Origin: Loktanella sp. IMCC34160
Lineage (GTDB): Bacteria > Pseudomonadota > Alphaproteobacteria > Rhodobacterales > Rhodobacteraceae
Assembly: GCF_004145845.1 (NCBI RefSeq)
Contig: NZ_SELP01000004.1
Span: 434,001-498,000 of the forward strand
Length of the DNA: 64,000 nucleotides
Reading direction: 5' to 3'
In this document: piece by piece, positions 38,064-48,591 of the stretch
Layout of the letters: each line of letters opens with the position of its first letter
How positions within the stretch are numbered: position 1 is the stretch's first letter
The notes under the pieces: model-generated
Database searches by the model: none
What the model saw: only the letters and a program-made list of their open reading frames with translations
Told to the model about the DNA's origin: nothing
Made by a program: the position numbers and the translations under genes

Positions 38064-39103
38064 CCCGGGTCTATCTGGACCATAATGCAACGGCCCCCCT
38101 GCGGACCGAGGCGCGCACCGCGATGATCGCGGCGATGGATATCGTCGGTAACCCGTCATCCGTCCATGCCGAAGGCCGGGCCGCCAAGGGCGCGCTGGAA
38201 AAGGCCCGGTCCGATCTGGCCGAGGCGCTGGGCGCGGGCGAGGCCGATATCGTCTTTACCTCTGGCGCGACCGAGGCGGCGGCGCTGGCCTGCGCGGGCC
38301 GGGGACTGAAGGGCGCGGGCATCGAACATGACGCGGTCTACAGCTGGATCGACCCGGTACTGAACGTGGAGCACAGCGGCCGGGTCGAGGTGGCCGATCC
38401 GGGCGGCGCGGCGCTGCAACTGGCGAACTCTGAGACCGGGGTCTTGCAGAAATTGCCGCAGGGGCTGGCCGTATCGGACGTCACCCAAGGGTTTGGCCGG
38501 GTTCCGTTTTCCTACAGCTGGGCCGGGGTGCAGATGGTGTTTCTTTCGGCTCATAAGTTCGGCGGGCCCAAGGGCGTCGGCGCGCTGGTCATTCCGCGTG
38601 GGCACGATCTTGCCGCCCATCTGAAAGGCGGCGGGCAAGAGATGGGCCGTCGGGCCGGGACCGAAAACCTGATCGGGATCATCGGGATGGCGGCGGCGGC
38701 CAAGGCCGCGCAAGCCGATCTGGCCGCCGGACGCTGGGAGAAAATCGCGGAACTTAGAAATATTCTAGAAATGGCCATTGAGGCTGCCGCGAAACATACT
38801 ATTTTTGTCGGGAAAGGCGCGAGCCGCCTTCCCAACACGACCTGTGCGATCACCCCCGGATGGAAGGGCGAAACGCAGGTCATGTCGATGGATCTTGCGG
38901 GCATTGCCGTTTCGGCGGGGTCGGCCTGTTCCAGCGGCAAGGTGAAGGAAAGCCGGGTGCTGCGCACCCTCGGATACTCGGAGACCGAAGCGGCCAGCGC
39001 CCTGCGCCTGTCGCTGGGGATCGACACGAAACAGGAAGATGTCCTGCGTTTCGCAGACGCATGGACCAAAGCATATGGAAAGTGGCGCGCCCGCGCCGCG
39101 TGA
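38060..39103 (+). CDS. Cysteine desulfurase, NifS/IscS-like
   Basis: PLP enzyme of 347 residues that would supply sulfur for Fe-S clusters. Seen: MTRVYLDHNATAPL, NPSSVHAEGR, FTSGATEAAAL, the PLP Lys in SAHKFGGPKG and the persulfide Cys in SAGSACSSGK. The middle is short compared with IscS (~400), and the usual NNEIG reads NSETG. It overlaps iscR by four bases (ATGA) and precedes sufB by 12. A second desulfurase of SufS type closes the locus at 45226, so the two may have different roles. An ICE-like palindrome lies inside it at 38754. Confidence 0.88.
   Translation: MTRVYLDHNATAPLRTEARTAMIAAMDIVGNPSSVHAEGRAAKGALEKARSDLAEALGAGEADIVFTSGATEAAALACAGRGLKGAGIEHDAVYSWIDPVLNVEHSGRVEVADPGGAALQLANSETGVLQKLPQGLAVSDVTQGFGRVPFSYSWAGVQMVFLSAHKFGGPKGVGALVIPRGHDLAAHLKGGGQEMGRRAGTENLIGIIGMAAAAKAAQADLAAGRWEKIAELRNILEMAIEAAAKHTIFVGKGASRLPNTTCAITPGWKGETQVMSMDLAGIAVSAGSACSSGKVKESRVLRTLGYSETEAASALRLSLGIDTKQEDVLRFADAWTKAYGKWRARAA
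38754..38768. promoter_or_regulatory. Second ICE-like palindrome, inside the desulfurase gene
   Basis: TTAGAA-ATA-TTCTAG differs from the promoter copy only in the spacer and the last base. The surrounding ~30 bases are AT-rich against a GC-rich gene. Binding by Irr here could block or tune transcription of sufB onwards; chance is also possible. Confidence 0.4.
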
Positions 39104-39115
39104 ATAGGGGACGAC

Positions 39116-40635
<1,520 letters not shown>

Positions 40636-40639
<4 letters not shown>

Positions 40640-40860
40640 TCGACGCAGACGGCCTCGACGTCATTTTCCGGCTATTGGGCCGCGTGGTGCGATGGGTCTT
40701 GGAAGTTATCTTTCACGTGGTGTTCGAATGGTTCTTTCAGAGATTGATAGACGCTTTTCAGTGGTGTCGGCGCCTTGTCGGACTCGACCAAGTGTCGGGT
40801 TGGTGGACAGCCGTGCCGCTACTGGTACTCGCGGTCACGTTGTTGATGGTTTTTCAATAG
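40636..40860 (+). CDS. Small membrane protein, 74 residues (TTG start)
   Basis: Not recognised. Likely starts at TTG 40636, overlapping the sufB stop, with GGAGGGGA seven bases upstream. The sequence is Trp/Phe/Val-rich with an amphipathic N-terminal half ([15 protein letters not shown]) and a hydrophobic C-terminal helix ([15 protein letters not shown]). The translational overlap supports a real gene. Function unknown. Confidence 0.6.
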
Positions 40861-40991
40861 CGTTGGTACTCTAGCATGATCAACATCACCACTCACACTA
40901 ACGAAGGCCGCCCTCCATATGTATCTTCGTCGGCATGAACCGGGGAACAGACCGACTCTGGATGGCATCTGAACCCTATTAGGCAATGGCA

Positions 40992-41336
40992 ATGTATCAT
41001 CGTGACAGCAACATGAAGCGCGACAATCGGATCGGGACGGATACCGCGTCCAGCGATCTGGTTTTCTATGGCGTTGCCTTTGTCCTTGGCGCGGGCGCGG
41101 CGCTTTATGTGCTTGTCAAACTGGCGGGCCTGCCAGTGTCCTCCCCCTTGGTGATTGTCGCGGGCATGTTCGCGGGGTTTGGGGCTTCCGTCGCTTTGGC
41201 GCGACTTCTGGCAGCGCGCCGGAGCCAGCGCGCCACGGTCGCGCAGGCTGAACAACAGGCGCTGCGGGACGCGGAAACAGAACGGCAGTTGAAGGCCATG
41301 CAAAAGGACCGTTTTGAAAAGGGGTTGGGCCGATGA
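40992..41336 (+). CDS. Hypothetical membrane protein with two helices
   Basis: About 114 residues: a polar N-terminus, two hydrophobic helices (VFYGVAFVLGAGAALYVLV and LVIVAGMFAGFGASVALA), then a charged coiled-coil tail (QAEQQALRDAETERQLKAM). TTAGG lies eight bases before ATG 40992; ATG 40986 and ATG 41013 are alternatives. It is the first of the small genes inserted between sufB and sufC. Function unknown. Confidence 0.55.
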   Translation: MYHRDSNMKRDNRIGTDTASSDLVFYGVAFVLGAGAALYVLVKLAGLPVSSPLVIVAGMFAGFGASVALARLLAARRSQRATVAQAEQQALRDAETERQLKAMQKDRFEKGLGR

Positions 41337-41364
41337 CTGCAAATATCTTCAGAAGGAAAGCGTG

Positions 41365-41580
41365 ATGGACGAAGGCGGCATCATCCTGTTCGTTCTGGGC
41401 ATGATCCTGGCCCCGTTCATTGCGCTGTTCTATCTGGGCCGGATCCTCGTGCTGCGCCTGTTGGTTCCGAATGCCTCCAAGGACCGTTACGCGCCGGGCG
41501 AGATCGAGATTTACGGGCTGGGGTTTTGCCTCGTCTGGGCCGGGATCGCGGCCGGTATCTTCTATTATTGGCTGGAATGA
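41365..41580 (+). CDS. Small hydrophobic protein, 71 residues
   Basis: Two predicted membrane helices: [19 protein letters not shown] and [19 protein letters not shown], joined by a polar loop [16 protein letters not shown] good ribosome site, GAAGGAAAG, precedes ATG 41365. It follows the previous gene by 28 bases and precedes the YbjQ-family gene by four. Not recognised as a named family. Confidence 0.6.
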   Translation: MDEGGIILFVLGMILAPFIALFYLGRILVLRLLVPNASKDRYAPGEIEIYGLGFCLVWAGIAAGIFYYWLE

Positions 41581-41584
41581 AAAC

Positions 41585-41896
41585 ATGATCATCACCACCA
41601 CATCCACCGTCGAAGGCCGTCCGGCCAGGGATTATCTGGGCATCGTCACCGGAGAGGCCATTCTGGGCGCGAACATCTTCCGCGATCTCTTCGCACAGGT
41701 CCGCGACATCGTTGGTGGCCGGTCGGCGGCCTATGAGCAGGAGTTGGGCAAGGCCCGAAAAACCGCATTGGCCGAGATGGAGGACGAGGCCCGCCGCCTT
41801 GGGGCGGATGCGGTGATCGGCGTCGACCTCGATTACGAGGTGATCAACAACATGCTGATGGTGTCCGCCTCGGGCACTGCCGTGCGTCTGTCCTGA
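41585..41896 (+). CDS. YbjQ/UPF0145-family protein
   Basis: Protein of 103 residues with the YbjQ-family pattern: [23 protein letters not shown] at the N-terminus, a helical [17 protein letters not shown] middle and [13 protein letters not shown] near the C-terminus. The family is sometimes called a putative heavy-metal-binding domain and assembles as pentamers in solved members; its role is unclear. Its presence among Fe-S genes may hint at metal handling, but this is inference. Confidence 0.8.
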   Translation: MIITTTSTVEGRPARDYLGIVTGEAILGANIFRDLFAQVRDIVGGRSAAYEQELGKARKTALAEMEDEARRLGADAVIGVDLDYEVINNMLMVSASGTAVRLS

Positions 41897-42036
41897 TCCC
41901 GTGACCCACACCGCCACATATCCCCTTGGGCCGCGATTGCCCGCGCCGGAAATTTCCCGGTTGTCGCCGCATTCCCGCCCGGTTCGGCCGCTACCGCTAT
42001 GGGCGAGTAGCACCGAACAACAGGCGGGGTATGCCA

Positions 42037-42558
42037 ATGGCTGGGCAGGACACCTTCAACGACCGGCTGGCACGGATCAATTCCGGCCAGACCAGCACCA
42101 TGACCGTTCCGGGCGGCGGGCTTGCGACACCGAAACAGGCGCGCAAGCAGGTCACGAGCGCGATCCCGAAGGACAGCTTCGGCGAACGGCTCGCCTATCC
42201 GATGAGCTTTGTCTGGGCTTTCGCGCTGGGCGTCTTCGCCTATGCCTTCGCCCGCTACGCCACCTTTCAGATCGGGACCATGGGCTTTACCGACATGGAC
42301 CTGACCAGCGTCGTCTACGACCTCTTGATCGCCGGGGTCGTCGTCTTTGCGCTGCGGATGCTGTTCAGCCTCGACAGCAAGGAATTGACCATGGCGCAGG
42401 CGGTGGGCATCTTCGCGATGTACACCTTCTATCACAACTTCTTCTTCTGGTTCCCGGACCAGTTGGAAATCCTGTTCGACAAGGACTACGTGCGCCAGAT
42501 CTGGGCCACGGCCGAACCGAATTCCTTCCACTATCGCGGCGACTACTTCGTCTTCTGA
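42037..42558 (+). CDS. Conserved membrane protein between sufB and sufC
   Basis: Protein of 173 residues: a ~55-residue polar N-terminus, then about three to four membrane helices (YPMSFVWAFALGVFAYAFA, VYDLLIAGVVVFALRMLF, AVGIFAMYTFYHNFFFWF), and a Tyr/Phe-rich tail ending HYRGDYFVF. The ATG at 42037 fits AGGCGGGG spacing better than the ATG at 42031. No family recognised; the position 123 bases before sufC suggests co-expression. Confidence 0.65.
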   Translation: MAGQDTFNDRLARINSGQTSTMTVPGGGLATPKQARKQVTSAIPKDSFGERLAYPMSFVWAFALGVFAYAFARYATFQIGTMGFTDMDLTSVVYDLLIAGVVVFALRMLFSLDSKELTMAQAVGIFAMYTFYHNFFFWFPDQLEILFDKDYVRQIWATAEPNSFHYRGDYFVF

Positions 42559-42681
42559 CGGCACGCGCCGCCTATCGTCCTTTGCCTTCTGCGCCTGCCC
42601 GGTCTGTCCGGGCGGGCCTTTTGGCGTTTTCCGAAACCACGGGCCGCGCCGCGGCCCTTCGTCCAGTCGCTGGAGAATAAA

Positions 42682-43437
42682 ATGCTGCAAATCAAGAACC
42701 TGCACGTCAAGCTTGAGGAAGAGGACAAGCAGATCCTCAAAGGTGTGGACCTGACCGTCGAGGCGGGCAAGGTGCACGCGATCATGGGGCCGAACGGGTC
42801 GGGCAAATCGACCCTGTCCTACGTCCTGTCCGGCAAGGACGGCTACGAGGTCACGGATGGGTCGGCCACCCTTGAAGGCGTCGACCTGCTGGAGATGGAG
42901 CCCGAGGAGCGCGCCGCCGCGGGCCTTTTCCTGGCCTTCCAGTATCCGGTTGAGATCCCCGGTGTCGGCAACATGACCTTCCTGCGCACCGCCGTGAACG
43001 CGCAGCGCAAGGCCCGTGGCGAGGAAGAGATCAGCGCCGCCGACTTCCTGAAGCTGGTGCGCGAAACCGCCAAGACCCTGAAGATCGACGCCGAGATGCT
43101 GAAGCGTCCGGTCAACGTCGGCTTTTCGGGCGGCGAAAAGAAGCGCAACGAGATCCTTCAGATGGCCATGCTGGCGCCCAAGATGTGCATTCTGGACGAA
43201 ACGGACTCGGGCCTTGACGTGGACGCGATGAAACTGGTGGCCGATGGCGTCAACGCCCTGCGGAACGAAGGCCGGGGTTTCCTTGTCATCACCCACTACC
43301 AGCGGCTTCTGGACCACATCAAACCCGACGTGGTGCACATCATGGCCAATGGCCGGATCGTCAAAACCGGCGGGCCCGAGCTGGCGCTTGAGGTCGAAAA
43401 CAACGGCTATGCCGATATTCTGTCGGAGGTGGCGTGA
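42682..43437 (+). CDS. sufC: Fe-S cluster assembly ATPase SufC
   Basis: ABC-type ATPase of the SufBCD scaffold, 251 residues: Walker A GPNGSGKSTLSYVLSG, the SufC-specific LAFQYPVEIPGV segment, signature FSGGEKKRNEI, Walker B CILDETDSGLD and switch His in ITHYQRLL. The stop overlaps the sufD start (TGATG), so the two are translationally coupled. GGAG lies seven bases before ATG 42682. Confidence 0.97.
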   Translation: MLQIKNLHVKLEEEDKQILKGVDLTVEAGKVHAIMGPNGSGKSTLSYVLSGKDGYEVTDGSATLEGVDLLEMEPEERAAAGLFLAFQYPVEIPGVGNMTFLRTAVNAQRKARGEEEISAADFLKLVRETAKTLKIDAEMLKRPVNVGFSGGEKKRNEILQMAMLAPKMCILDETDSGLDVDAMKLVADGVNALRNEGRGFLVITHYQRLLDHIKPDVVHIMANGRIVKTGGPELALEVENNGYADILSEVA

Positions 43438-44735
43438 TGTCCGCCACCAAGCTGCAACCGCTGAAGGTCGAAGCGGCCGAGGCGCGGCTGGCCGCCCTGA
43501 CCCTGCCCGAAGGGGCAGGCTGGGCGACCGAGGCGCGCAAGGCCGCGCTGTCCCGCGTGGCCGCCATGGGCCTGCCGCACCGGCGTGACGAATATTGGAA
43601 ATACACCGACCCGGCGTCGCTGGTCGCGGCAGAGGCCCCCAAGGCCGCGCTGTTTCACAACGACGAAGGCCCGCTGTTCGATGCGATCGACCGGGTGAAG
43701 ATTGTCTTTGTCGATGGCGTGTTCGATGCCGCCGCCTCGGATGATCTGACGCTGACCGGGGTCGAGATTGAACGTCTGTCGGATGCCTGCACCAAGGACA
43801 TTCACTGGGCCAAGGATATCTACGGCGTGCTGGAAGCCCGCAACGCCCAATCCAAGGTCGACCGTCCGCTGGCCGCGCTGAACACGGCCTTTGCGGCGGA
43901 TGGTGTGGTGATCCGGGCCACCGGCAAGGCGTCGAAACCGATCAACCTGATCTACCTGCATAAATCCGAATCCTCGGACGCGATGCTTCACCATCTCGTC
44001 CGGGTCGAGGTGGGGGCCGATCTGACCCTGCTGGAAACCGGCCCGGCGGCGGCGCGGTTTTCCAAGGTGATGGAGGTCGATGTGGCCGACGGCGGCGCCT
44101 TCCACCACGTCCGGGCGCAGGGGCGGGACCATGAACGCCGCGCCGTGACCGGCACCTATGCCCGGCTGGGCAAGGAAAGCACGTTCAAATCCTTTACCAT
44201 GACCTTCAACGGTGTGCTGACCCGCAACGAAACCCTCGTCGAACTGACCGGCGATGATGCCGTGGCCCATGTGGCCGGGGCCTGTGTCGGCGACGGCAAG
44301 GATTTCCACCACGATGATACGGTCTTTGTGACCCATGACGCGGTGAATTGCGAAAGCCGTCAGGTGTTCAAGAAGGTGCTGCGCAACGGCGCGACGGGTG
44401 TCTTCCAGGCCAAGATCCTTGTCCAGCCCGGCGCCCAGAAGACCGATGGCTACCAGATTTCGCAATCCCTGCTTCTGGACGAGGACAGCCAGTTCCTTGC
44501 CAAGCCCGAACTGGAAATCTACGCCGATGACGTGGCCTGTTCGCATGGGTCCACCAGCGGCGCGATCGACGAAGAAGCGCTGTTCTACCTGCGGTCGCGC
44601 GGGGTACCGGTGGCCGAGGCGACAGACCTTCTGACCCTGTCGTTCCTGGGCGAGGCGCTGGAGGAAATCGAAGACGAGCGTCTGGCCCAAGACATGCTGG
44701 ACCGGCTGTCCGGCTGGCTATCGCGGCGGCGCTAG
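43437..44735 (+). CDS. sufD: Fe-S cluster assembly protein SufD
   Basis: Partner of SufB in the SufBCD scaffold, 432 residues. The N-terminal region has GLPHRRDEYWKYTDPASL; the C-terminal beta-helix has GTYARLGKESTFKSF, KILVQPGAQKTDGYQISQSLLL and the conserved DVACSHGSTSGAIDEEALFY motif with the His used for cluster binding. It starts at ATG 43437, overlapping the sufC stop; a GTG one codon earlier is a less likely start. Confidence 0.96.
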   Translation: MSATKLQPLKVEAAEARLAALTLPEGAGWATEARKAALSRVAAMGLPHRRDEYWKYTDPASLVAAEAPKAALFHNDEGPLFDAIDRVKIVFVDGVFDAAASDDLTLTGVEIERLSDACTKDIHWAKDIYGVLEARNAQSKVDRPLAALNTAFAADGVVIRATGKASKPINLIYLHKSESSDAMLHHLVRVEVGADLTLLETGPAAARFSKVMEVDVADGGAFHHVRAQGRDHERRAVTGTYARLGKESTFKSFTMTFNGVLTRNETLVELTGDDAVAHVAGACVGDGKDFHHDDTVFVTHDAVNCESRQVFKKVLRNGATGVFQAKILVQPGAQKTDGYQISQSLLLDEDSQFLAKPELEIYADDVACSHGSTSGAIDEEALFYLRSRGVPVAEATDLLTLSFLGEALEEIEDERLAQDMLDRLSGWLSRRR

Positions 44736-44736
44736 C

Positions 44737-45216
44737 ATGGCGGTTTCCACCGACATCTTCCAAAGTTGGCGCAGACCCCGCGTGGTCATGCGCCGGCTTC
44801 TGGATATGGGGCAACGGGAAGACCGGGCGCTGGCCTTTCTCATGGCCGGGTCCTTCATCGCCTTCGTGTCGCAATGGCCGCGCCTGTCGCGAGAGGCGCA
44901 TCTGACCGGCACCGACATGGGCGAAGGGATCGGCCCGCTGCTGGTGGGCACGATGATCGTTGGGCCGCTGTTCTACTATCTGGTCGCGATCGCGCTGTGG
45001 GGCGGGATGCGGGCCTTTGGATTGCAGGTACCGGCCTTCCGCGTTCGGCTGGCGCTGTTCTGGTCGATCCTCGCCAGCGCGCCGGCGATGCTTCTGTACG
45101 GGCTGGTGCGCGGTTTCATCGGGCAGGGGCCAGAGGCCACGCTGGTCGGCGTCGTCTGGGCGCTGGGCTTTCTTTTCATTCTCATCCAGTCCCTGCGCGA
45201 AGCGGCGACCGAATAG
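44737..45216 (+). CDS. Yip1-family membrane protein
   Basis: Protein of 159 residues with an amphipathic N-terminus (FQSWRRPRVVMRRLLDMG) and about four membrane helices, including GPLLVGTMIVGPLFYYLVAIALWG. The layout matches YIP1-domain proteins that often sit between sufD and sufS in Rhodobacteraceae. Its role in cluster assembly is not known. The start is one base after the sufD stop. Confidence 0.72.
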   Translation: MAVSTDIFQSWRRPRVVMRRLLDMGQREDRALAFLMAGSFIAFVSQWPRLSREAHLTGTDMGEGIGPLLVGTMIVGPLFYYLVAIALWGGMRAFGLQVPAFRVRLALFWSILASAPAMLLYGLVRGFIGQGPEATLVGVVWALGFLFILIQSLREAATE

Positions 45217-45225
45217 GCACTTTCC

Positions 45226-46446
45226 ATGTATGACGTCGCAAAGATCCGCGCCGATTTCCCGATCCTGTCACGGCAGGTGAATGGCAAGCCGCTTGTCTAC
45301 CTCGACAACGGGGCCTCGGCCCAGAAACCGCAGGTGGTGATCGACGCGGTGCGCCATGCCTACGAGGCGGAATATTCCAACGTCCACCGGGGCCTGCATT
45401 TCCTGTCGAACCTTGCGACCGACAAATACGAAAGCGTCCGGGGGGTGATCGCCAAATTCCTCAACGCGCGGTCCGAGGACGAGATCATCCTCAATTCCGG
45501 CACCACCGAAGGCATCAACATGGTGGCCTACAGCTGGGCCGCGCCGCGCCTTCAGGCCGGGGACGAGATCATCCTGTCGGTGATGGAACACCACGCCAAT
45601 ATCGTGCCCTGGCATTTCCTGCGGGAACGGCAGGGGGTGGTTCTGAAGTGGGTCGAGACCGAGCCTGACGGAAGCCTTGACCCGCAAAAGGTGCTGGACG
45701 CCATCGGGCCGAAAACCCGGCTGATCGCGGTAACACAGTGTTCCAACGTGCTTGGAACCATTGTCGATGTGAAAACCATCTGCGCGGGCGCCCGGGACAA
45801 GGGCGTGCCGGTTCTGGTGGACGGGTCGCAGGGCGCGGTGCACGGGCCGGTGGACGTCCAGGATATCGGATGCGACTTTTACCCGATCACCGGGCACAAG
45901 CTCTATGGCCCCTCCGGCTCCGGCGCGATCTGGGTCCATCCCGACCGGATGGCCGAAATGCGCCCCTTCCTTGGCGGCGGCGACATGATCCGCGAGGTCA
46001 GCCGCGATGCCGTCACCTACAATGATCCGCCGATGAAGTTCGAGGCCGGGACCCCGTCGATCGTCAACCAGATCGGCTTTGGCGTGGCGCTGGACTACCT
46101 GATGGGGCTGGGGATGGACAACATCGCCCGGCACGAGGCCGATCTGCGCGCCTATGCCGAAGACCGCTTCAAGGGGTTGAACTGGCTGAACATTCAGGGG
46201 CAGGCTGAAGACAAGGCCGCGATCTTTTCCTTCACGCTCGACGGGGCAGCACATGCGCATGACATCTCGACCGTGCTGGACAAGAAGGGAGTCGCGGTCC
46301 GCGCGGGCACCCATTGCGCCATGCCGCTGATGGATCACCTCGGGGTCGGCGCGACCTGCCGGGCGTCCTTTGGGCTCTATAACACGCGGGCCGAGGTGGA
46401 TGTGCTGATCGACGCGCTGGAGCTGTGCCACGAGTTGTTCGGCTAG
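45226..46446 (+). CDS. sufS: Cysteine desulfurase SufS
   Basis: PLP-dependent desulfurase that feeds sulfur to SufBCD, 406 residues. Seen: YDVAKIRADFPILSRQVNGK, YLDNGASAQKP, SNVHRGLHFLS, ILNSGTTEGINMVAYSW, PLP Lys in ITGHKLYGPSG and the persulfide Cys in RAGTHCAMPLMDHLG (~363). This is the group II (SufS) type, unlike the shorter desulfurase at 38060. It ends the suf run; the sufT and sufA genes often found next are not present, and a repeat element follows instead. Confidence 0.96.
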   Translation: MYDVAKIRADFPILSRQVNGKPLVYLDNGASAQKPQVVIDAVRHAYEAEYSNVHRGLHFLSNLATDKYESVRGVIAKFLNARSEDEIILNSGTTEGINMVAYSWAAPRLQAGDEIILSVMEHHANIVPWHFLRERQGVVLKWVETEPDGSLDPQKVLDAIGPKTRLIAVTQCSNVLGTIVDVKTICAGARDKGVPVLVDGSQGAVHGPVDVQDIGCDFYPITGHKLYGPSGSGAIWVHPDRMAEMRPFLGGGDMIREVSRDAVTYNDPPMKFEAGTPSIVNQIGFGVALDYLMGLGMDNIARHEADLRAYAEDRFKGLNWLNIQGQAEDKAAIFSFTLDGAAHAHDISTVLDKKGVAVRAGTHCAMPLMDHLGVGATCRASFGLYNTRAEVDVLIDALELCHELFG

Positions 46447-46449
46447 GGG

Positions 46450-46640
46450 GCGGTGGGTTAAAACCCACCTTACGTTTCAGGGGCGCTGCCCCTCTGGCCC
46501 TTTCGGGCCATTCACCCCGGAGTATTTGGGGCAAAATGAGAGTCCATTCTTCATTGGGTTCCAAATATCCTCTGGGGGCCATGAGCTTTCAGGTGGGGGG
46601 CGAAGCGCCCCCGGGTAAGGTGGGTCTTGACCCACCTTAC
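46450..46640 (+). repeat. Composite intergenic palindromic repeat, copy E (full)
   Basis: Nearly identical in order and sequence to the copy at 20177: GGTGGGTTAAAACCCACC, GGGGCGCTGCCCC, GGCCCTTTCGGGCC, CACCCCGGAGTATTTGGGG, the CCATTCTTCATTGGGTTCC block, GGGGGCGAAGCGCCCCC and GGTGGGTCTTGACCCACC. It fills the gap between two convergent genes (sufS and the spermidine-synthase-like gene), where a two-way terminator would be expected. Confidence 0.9.
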
Positions 46641-46644
46641 CGGA

Positions 46645-48156
46645 TCAGTCGGGCCGGCCGACAAGGCGGTCAATCGGCGCGTAGTCATCGGTCAGGACCA
46701 GCCCCTTGCCATTCAGAATCTCGGCCAGGAAGACAGGGTCGAGCGCGGCAAAGACCATCTGGTCCGGGGCCGGTGCACGGAAGCTGCCAGCCTCGGTCGG
46801 GGTTTGGCCCGCCACGACCACAAAGACCATCCGGGCGCCGGGATCGGGCTGGGCGGCATGGGTCCAGACCTCGACCACCGGGAACACCTCCTGAAGGGTC
46901 GCGACGATACTGGCGAGCGCATCCAGCCGGTCCTCGTAGTCGATGACATTCATCAGGTAGATCCCGTCCGGGGTCAGCCGGTCCCGCACCAGTTCAAAGA
47001 ATTCGCGCGTGACCAGATGGGCGGGGACGGCCACGTCGGTGAAGGCATCGCCAAGGATCACGTCGTAGTGCCGGTCCGGCCGGGTCAGAAGCGCGCGGCG
47101 GGCGTCTTCGTGAAAGATGGTGGCGCTGGAAGGATCGAACCAGAAGGCCTCGGCCGCGACCTCGGTCACCTCGGGGTCGATCTCGGCCACGGTGATCTCT
47201 CCGGCGCCCATATCGGCCAGGGCACGGGGGACAGAATAGCTGCCCCCGCCGATATGAAAGCTGGTAAAGGCGTCACGCGGGGCGCGCAAGGTGGCAAGTG
47301 CCTTCAGCATGGCCGCATGTTCCGTGAACATCACCTGAGGAAGATCGCGCGCGCCCATCCCGTGCCCCAGGTGGTCAATCACCATCAGGTTCACGGGGCG
47401 GTCCGGGCTGGCCGACATATCCAGAACCCGGATGCAGAAATACCGGCTTTCCCGGTCGCAGGGGGCAGGGGCCGCCAGCGCCACTCCGGCCAGCACCACC
47501 GCGCCGATCCCCGCCAGCGCGGGCAAGGTCCATGCCCCGCGTCCGGCCAGCCGGAAACACAAGGCCGCCGTGACAAGATAGGTGACGGTGACGGCAGCCA
47601 GCGTTCCGGCCGACCCCAGCCAGCTGATGAACAGGAACCCAGCCAGCAGCGTGCCCGCGATGGCCCCGATCGCGCCCGCCGCGAAAATCGCCCCCAGCGC
47701 CTGACCGGACCGGTCATTTCCTGCAACCGCGATCTGTGCCAGCACCGGGGCAGGGACCCCGGCGAAATAGGACGGCAGGAAGAACACAAGGGTGCAAAGG
47801 ATCGCGATCCCCCAGACCGGGTGTCCGACGACACCCAGAACCGGCGCCGCAACGACCTGCAACAGGCTGATCGCCACCGCCGTGGTCAGCGCCGCCCAGA
47901 CTAGCGCCCAGCCCGTCGCCCGCAGCGAGTCGGGCGCCGGGCGTTCGGCCAGCCGTCCACCCCACCAGTGACCTGCCGAAAACCCGGCCAGAACCACCGC
48001 GATTACGCTGGTCCAGGTATAAAGCGACATGCCCACATGGGGCGCCAAAACCCGCCCCGCCACGATCTCGACCGTCAGCGAGGCCGCAGAGACGGCAGTT
48101 TGCAGGGCGACCAGAAGCCAAAGGGGCACGGGCCGGGTCGAAGACGATGACGACAT
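46645..48156 (-). CDS. Membrane-fused spermidine-synthase-like protein
   Basis: Protein of 503 residues: an N-terminal half with about seven membrane helices (first VALQTAVSAASLTVEIVAG) and a C-terminal aminopropyltransferase/methyltransferase-fold domain with SFHIGGGSYSVPRAL, AEIDPEVTEVA and VILGDAFTD. The last motif keeps the Asp pair used for amine binding in polyamine synthases. Such fused proteins are common but their product is usually unproven; an S-adenosyl-type enzyme acting at the membrane is likely. It is convergent with sufS. Confidence 0.78.
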   Translation of the reverse strand: MSSSSSTRPVPLWLLVALQTAVSAASLTVEIVAGRVLAPHVGMSLYTWTSVIAVVLAGFSAGHWWGGRLAERPAPDSLRATGWALVWAALTTAVAISLLQVVAAPVLGVVGHPVWGIAILCTLVFFLPSYFAGVPAPVLAQIAVAGNDRSGQALGAIFAAGAIGAIAGTLLAGFLFISWLGSAGTLAAVTVTYLVTAALCFRLAGRGAWTLPALAGIGAVVLAGVALAAPAPCDRESRYFCIRVLDMSASPDRPVNLMVIDHLGHGMGARDLPQVMFTEHAAMLKALATLRAPRDAFTSFHIGGGSYSVPRALADMGAGEITVAEIDPEVTEVAAEAFWFDPSSATIFHEDARRALLTRPDRHYDVILGDAFTDVAVPAHLVTREFFELVRDRLTPDGIYLMNVIDYEDRLDALASIVATLQEVFPVVEVWTHAAQPDPGARMVFVVVAGQTPTEAGSFRAPAPDQMVFAALDPVFLAEILNGKGLVLTDDYAPIDRLVGRPD

Positions 48157-48245
48157 GAAAACCTCTTTGTCAGGTTACGGCAATTGTGGTGCGGCCACGG
48201 TGTCTGGCAACAGGAAATTGCCTGCCATGCCCGCCGTTTTTGCGA

Positions 48246-48274
48246 TTGCGGCCTGCTGCGGCTTGTCCTATACG
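48246..48274 (+). promoter_or_regulatory. Likely sigma-70-type promoter of tRNA-Arg
   Basis: TTGCGG (48246-48251) and TATACG (48269-48274) are 17 bases apart, with initiation expected around 48281, about five bases before the mature tRNA 5' end. Confidence 0.5.
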
Positions 48275-48285
48275 ACAGCGCACGC

Positions 48286-48362
48286 GGACCCATAGCTCAG
48301 CTGGATAGAGCGCTGCCCTCCGAAGGCAGAGGCCAGAGGTTCGAATCCTCTTGGGTCCGCCA
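48286..48362 (+). tRNA. tRNA-Arg (anticodon CCG)
   Basis: A 77-base cloverleaf: acceptor GGACCCA pairs with TGGGTCC, the D arm includes AGCTCAGCTGGATAGAGC, the anticodon stem CTGCC/GGCAG holds loop CTCCGAA (anticodon CCG, reading CGG), and the T arm has GGTTCGAATCC. The CCA end is encoded. It is immediately followed by an excisionase/integrase gene pair, and tRNA 3' ends are common attachment sites for such integrases. Confidence 0.96.
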
Positions 48363-48553
48363 TTATTTCCTTTAACTTATTGATTGGTTTCGGTTTTTCA
48401 CTGGGTGATTTTGACAGACCCACATGTGGCCCCACATTTCTTGGTCGATGTGAAATTGGCCCTTGACGTGTCCGCTCAAGTTGTTTCTCTTTTGTTCAGG
48501 TTGGCGCGAGGTGTTTGTGAGAATGCGTCGTGGAGTCGGCCAAGATACATAAA

Positions 48554-48590
48554 GCGCATGATGCGCTTGATCTTCCTGAGAGGGATCAAG
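48554..48590 (+). promoter_or_regulatory. Two inverted repeats over the excisionase ribosome site
   Basis: GCGCAT-G-ATGCGC (48554-48566) is followed by CTTGATC (48566-48572) pairing with GATCAAG (48584-48590). The AGAGGG ribosome site lies in the loop and flank of the second repeat, six bases before ATG 48592. The arrangement suits autoregulation, by protein binding at the DNA or by RNA folding. Confidence 0.45.
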
Positions 48591-48591
48591 C

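Noticed and set aside
38060-39103. The first desulfurase as a pseudogene
   Set aside because: It is shorter than IscS but has an open frame, the PLP Lys, the active Cys and a normal overlap with iscR.
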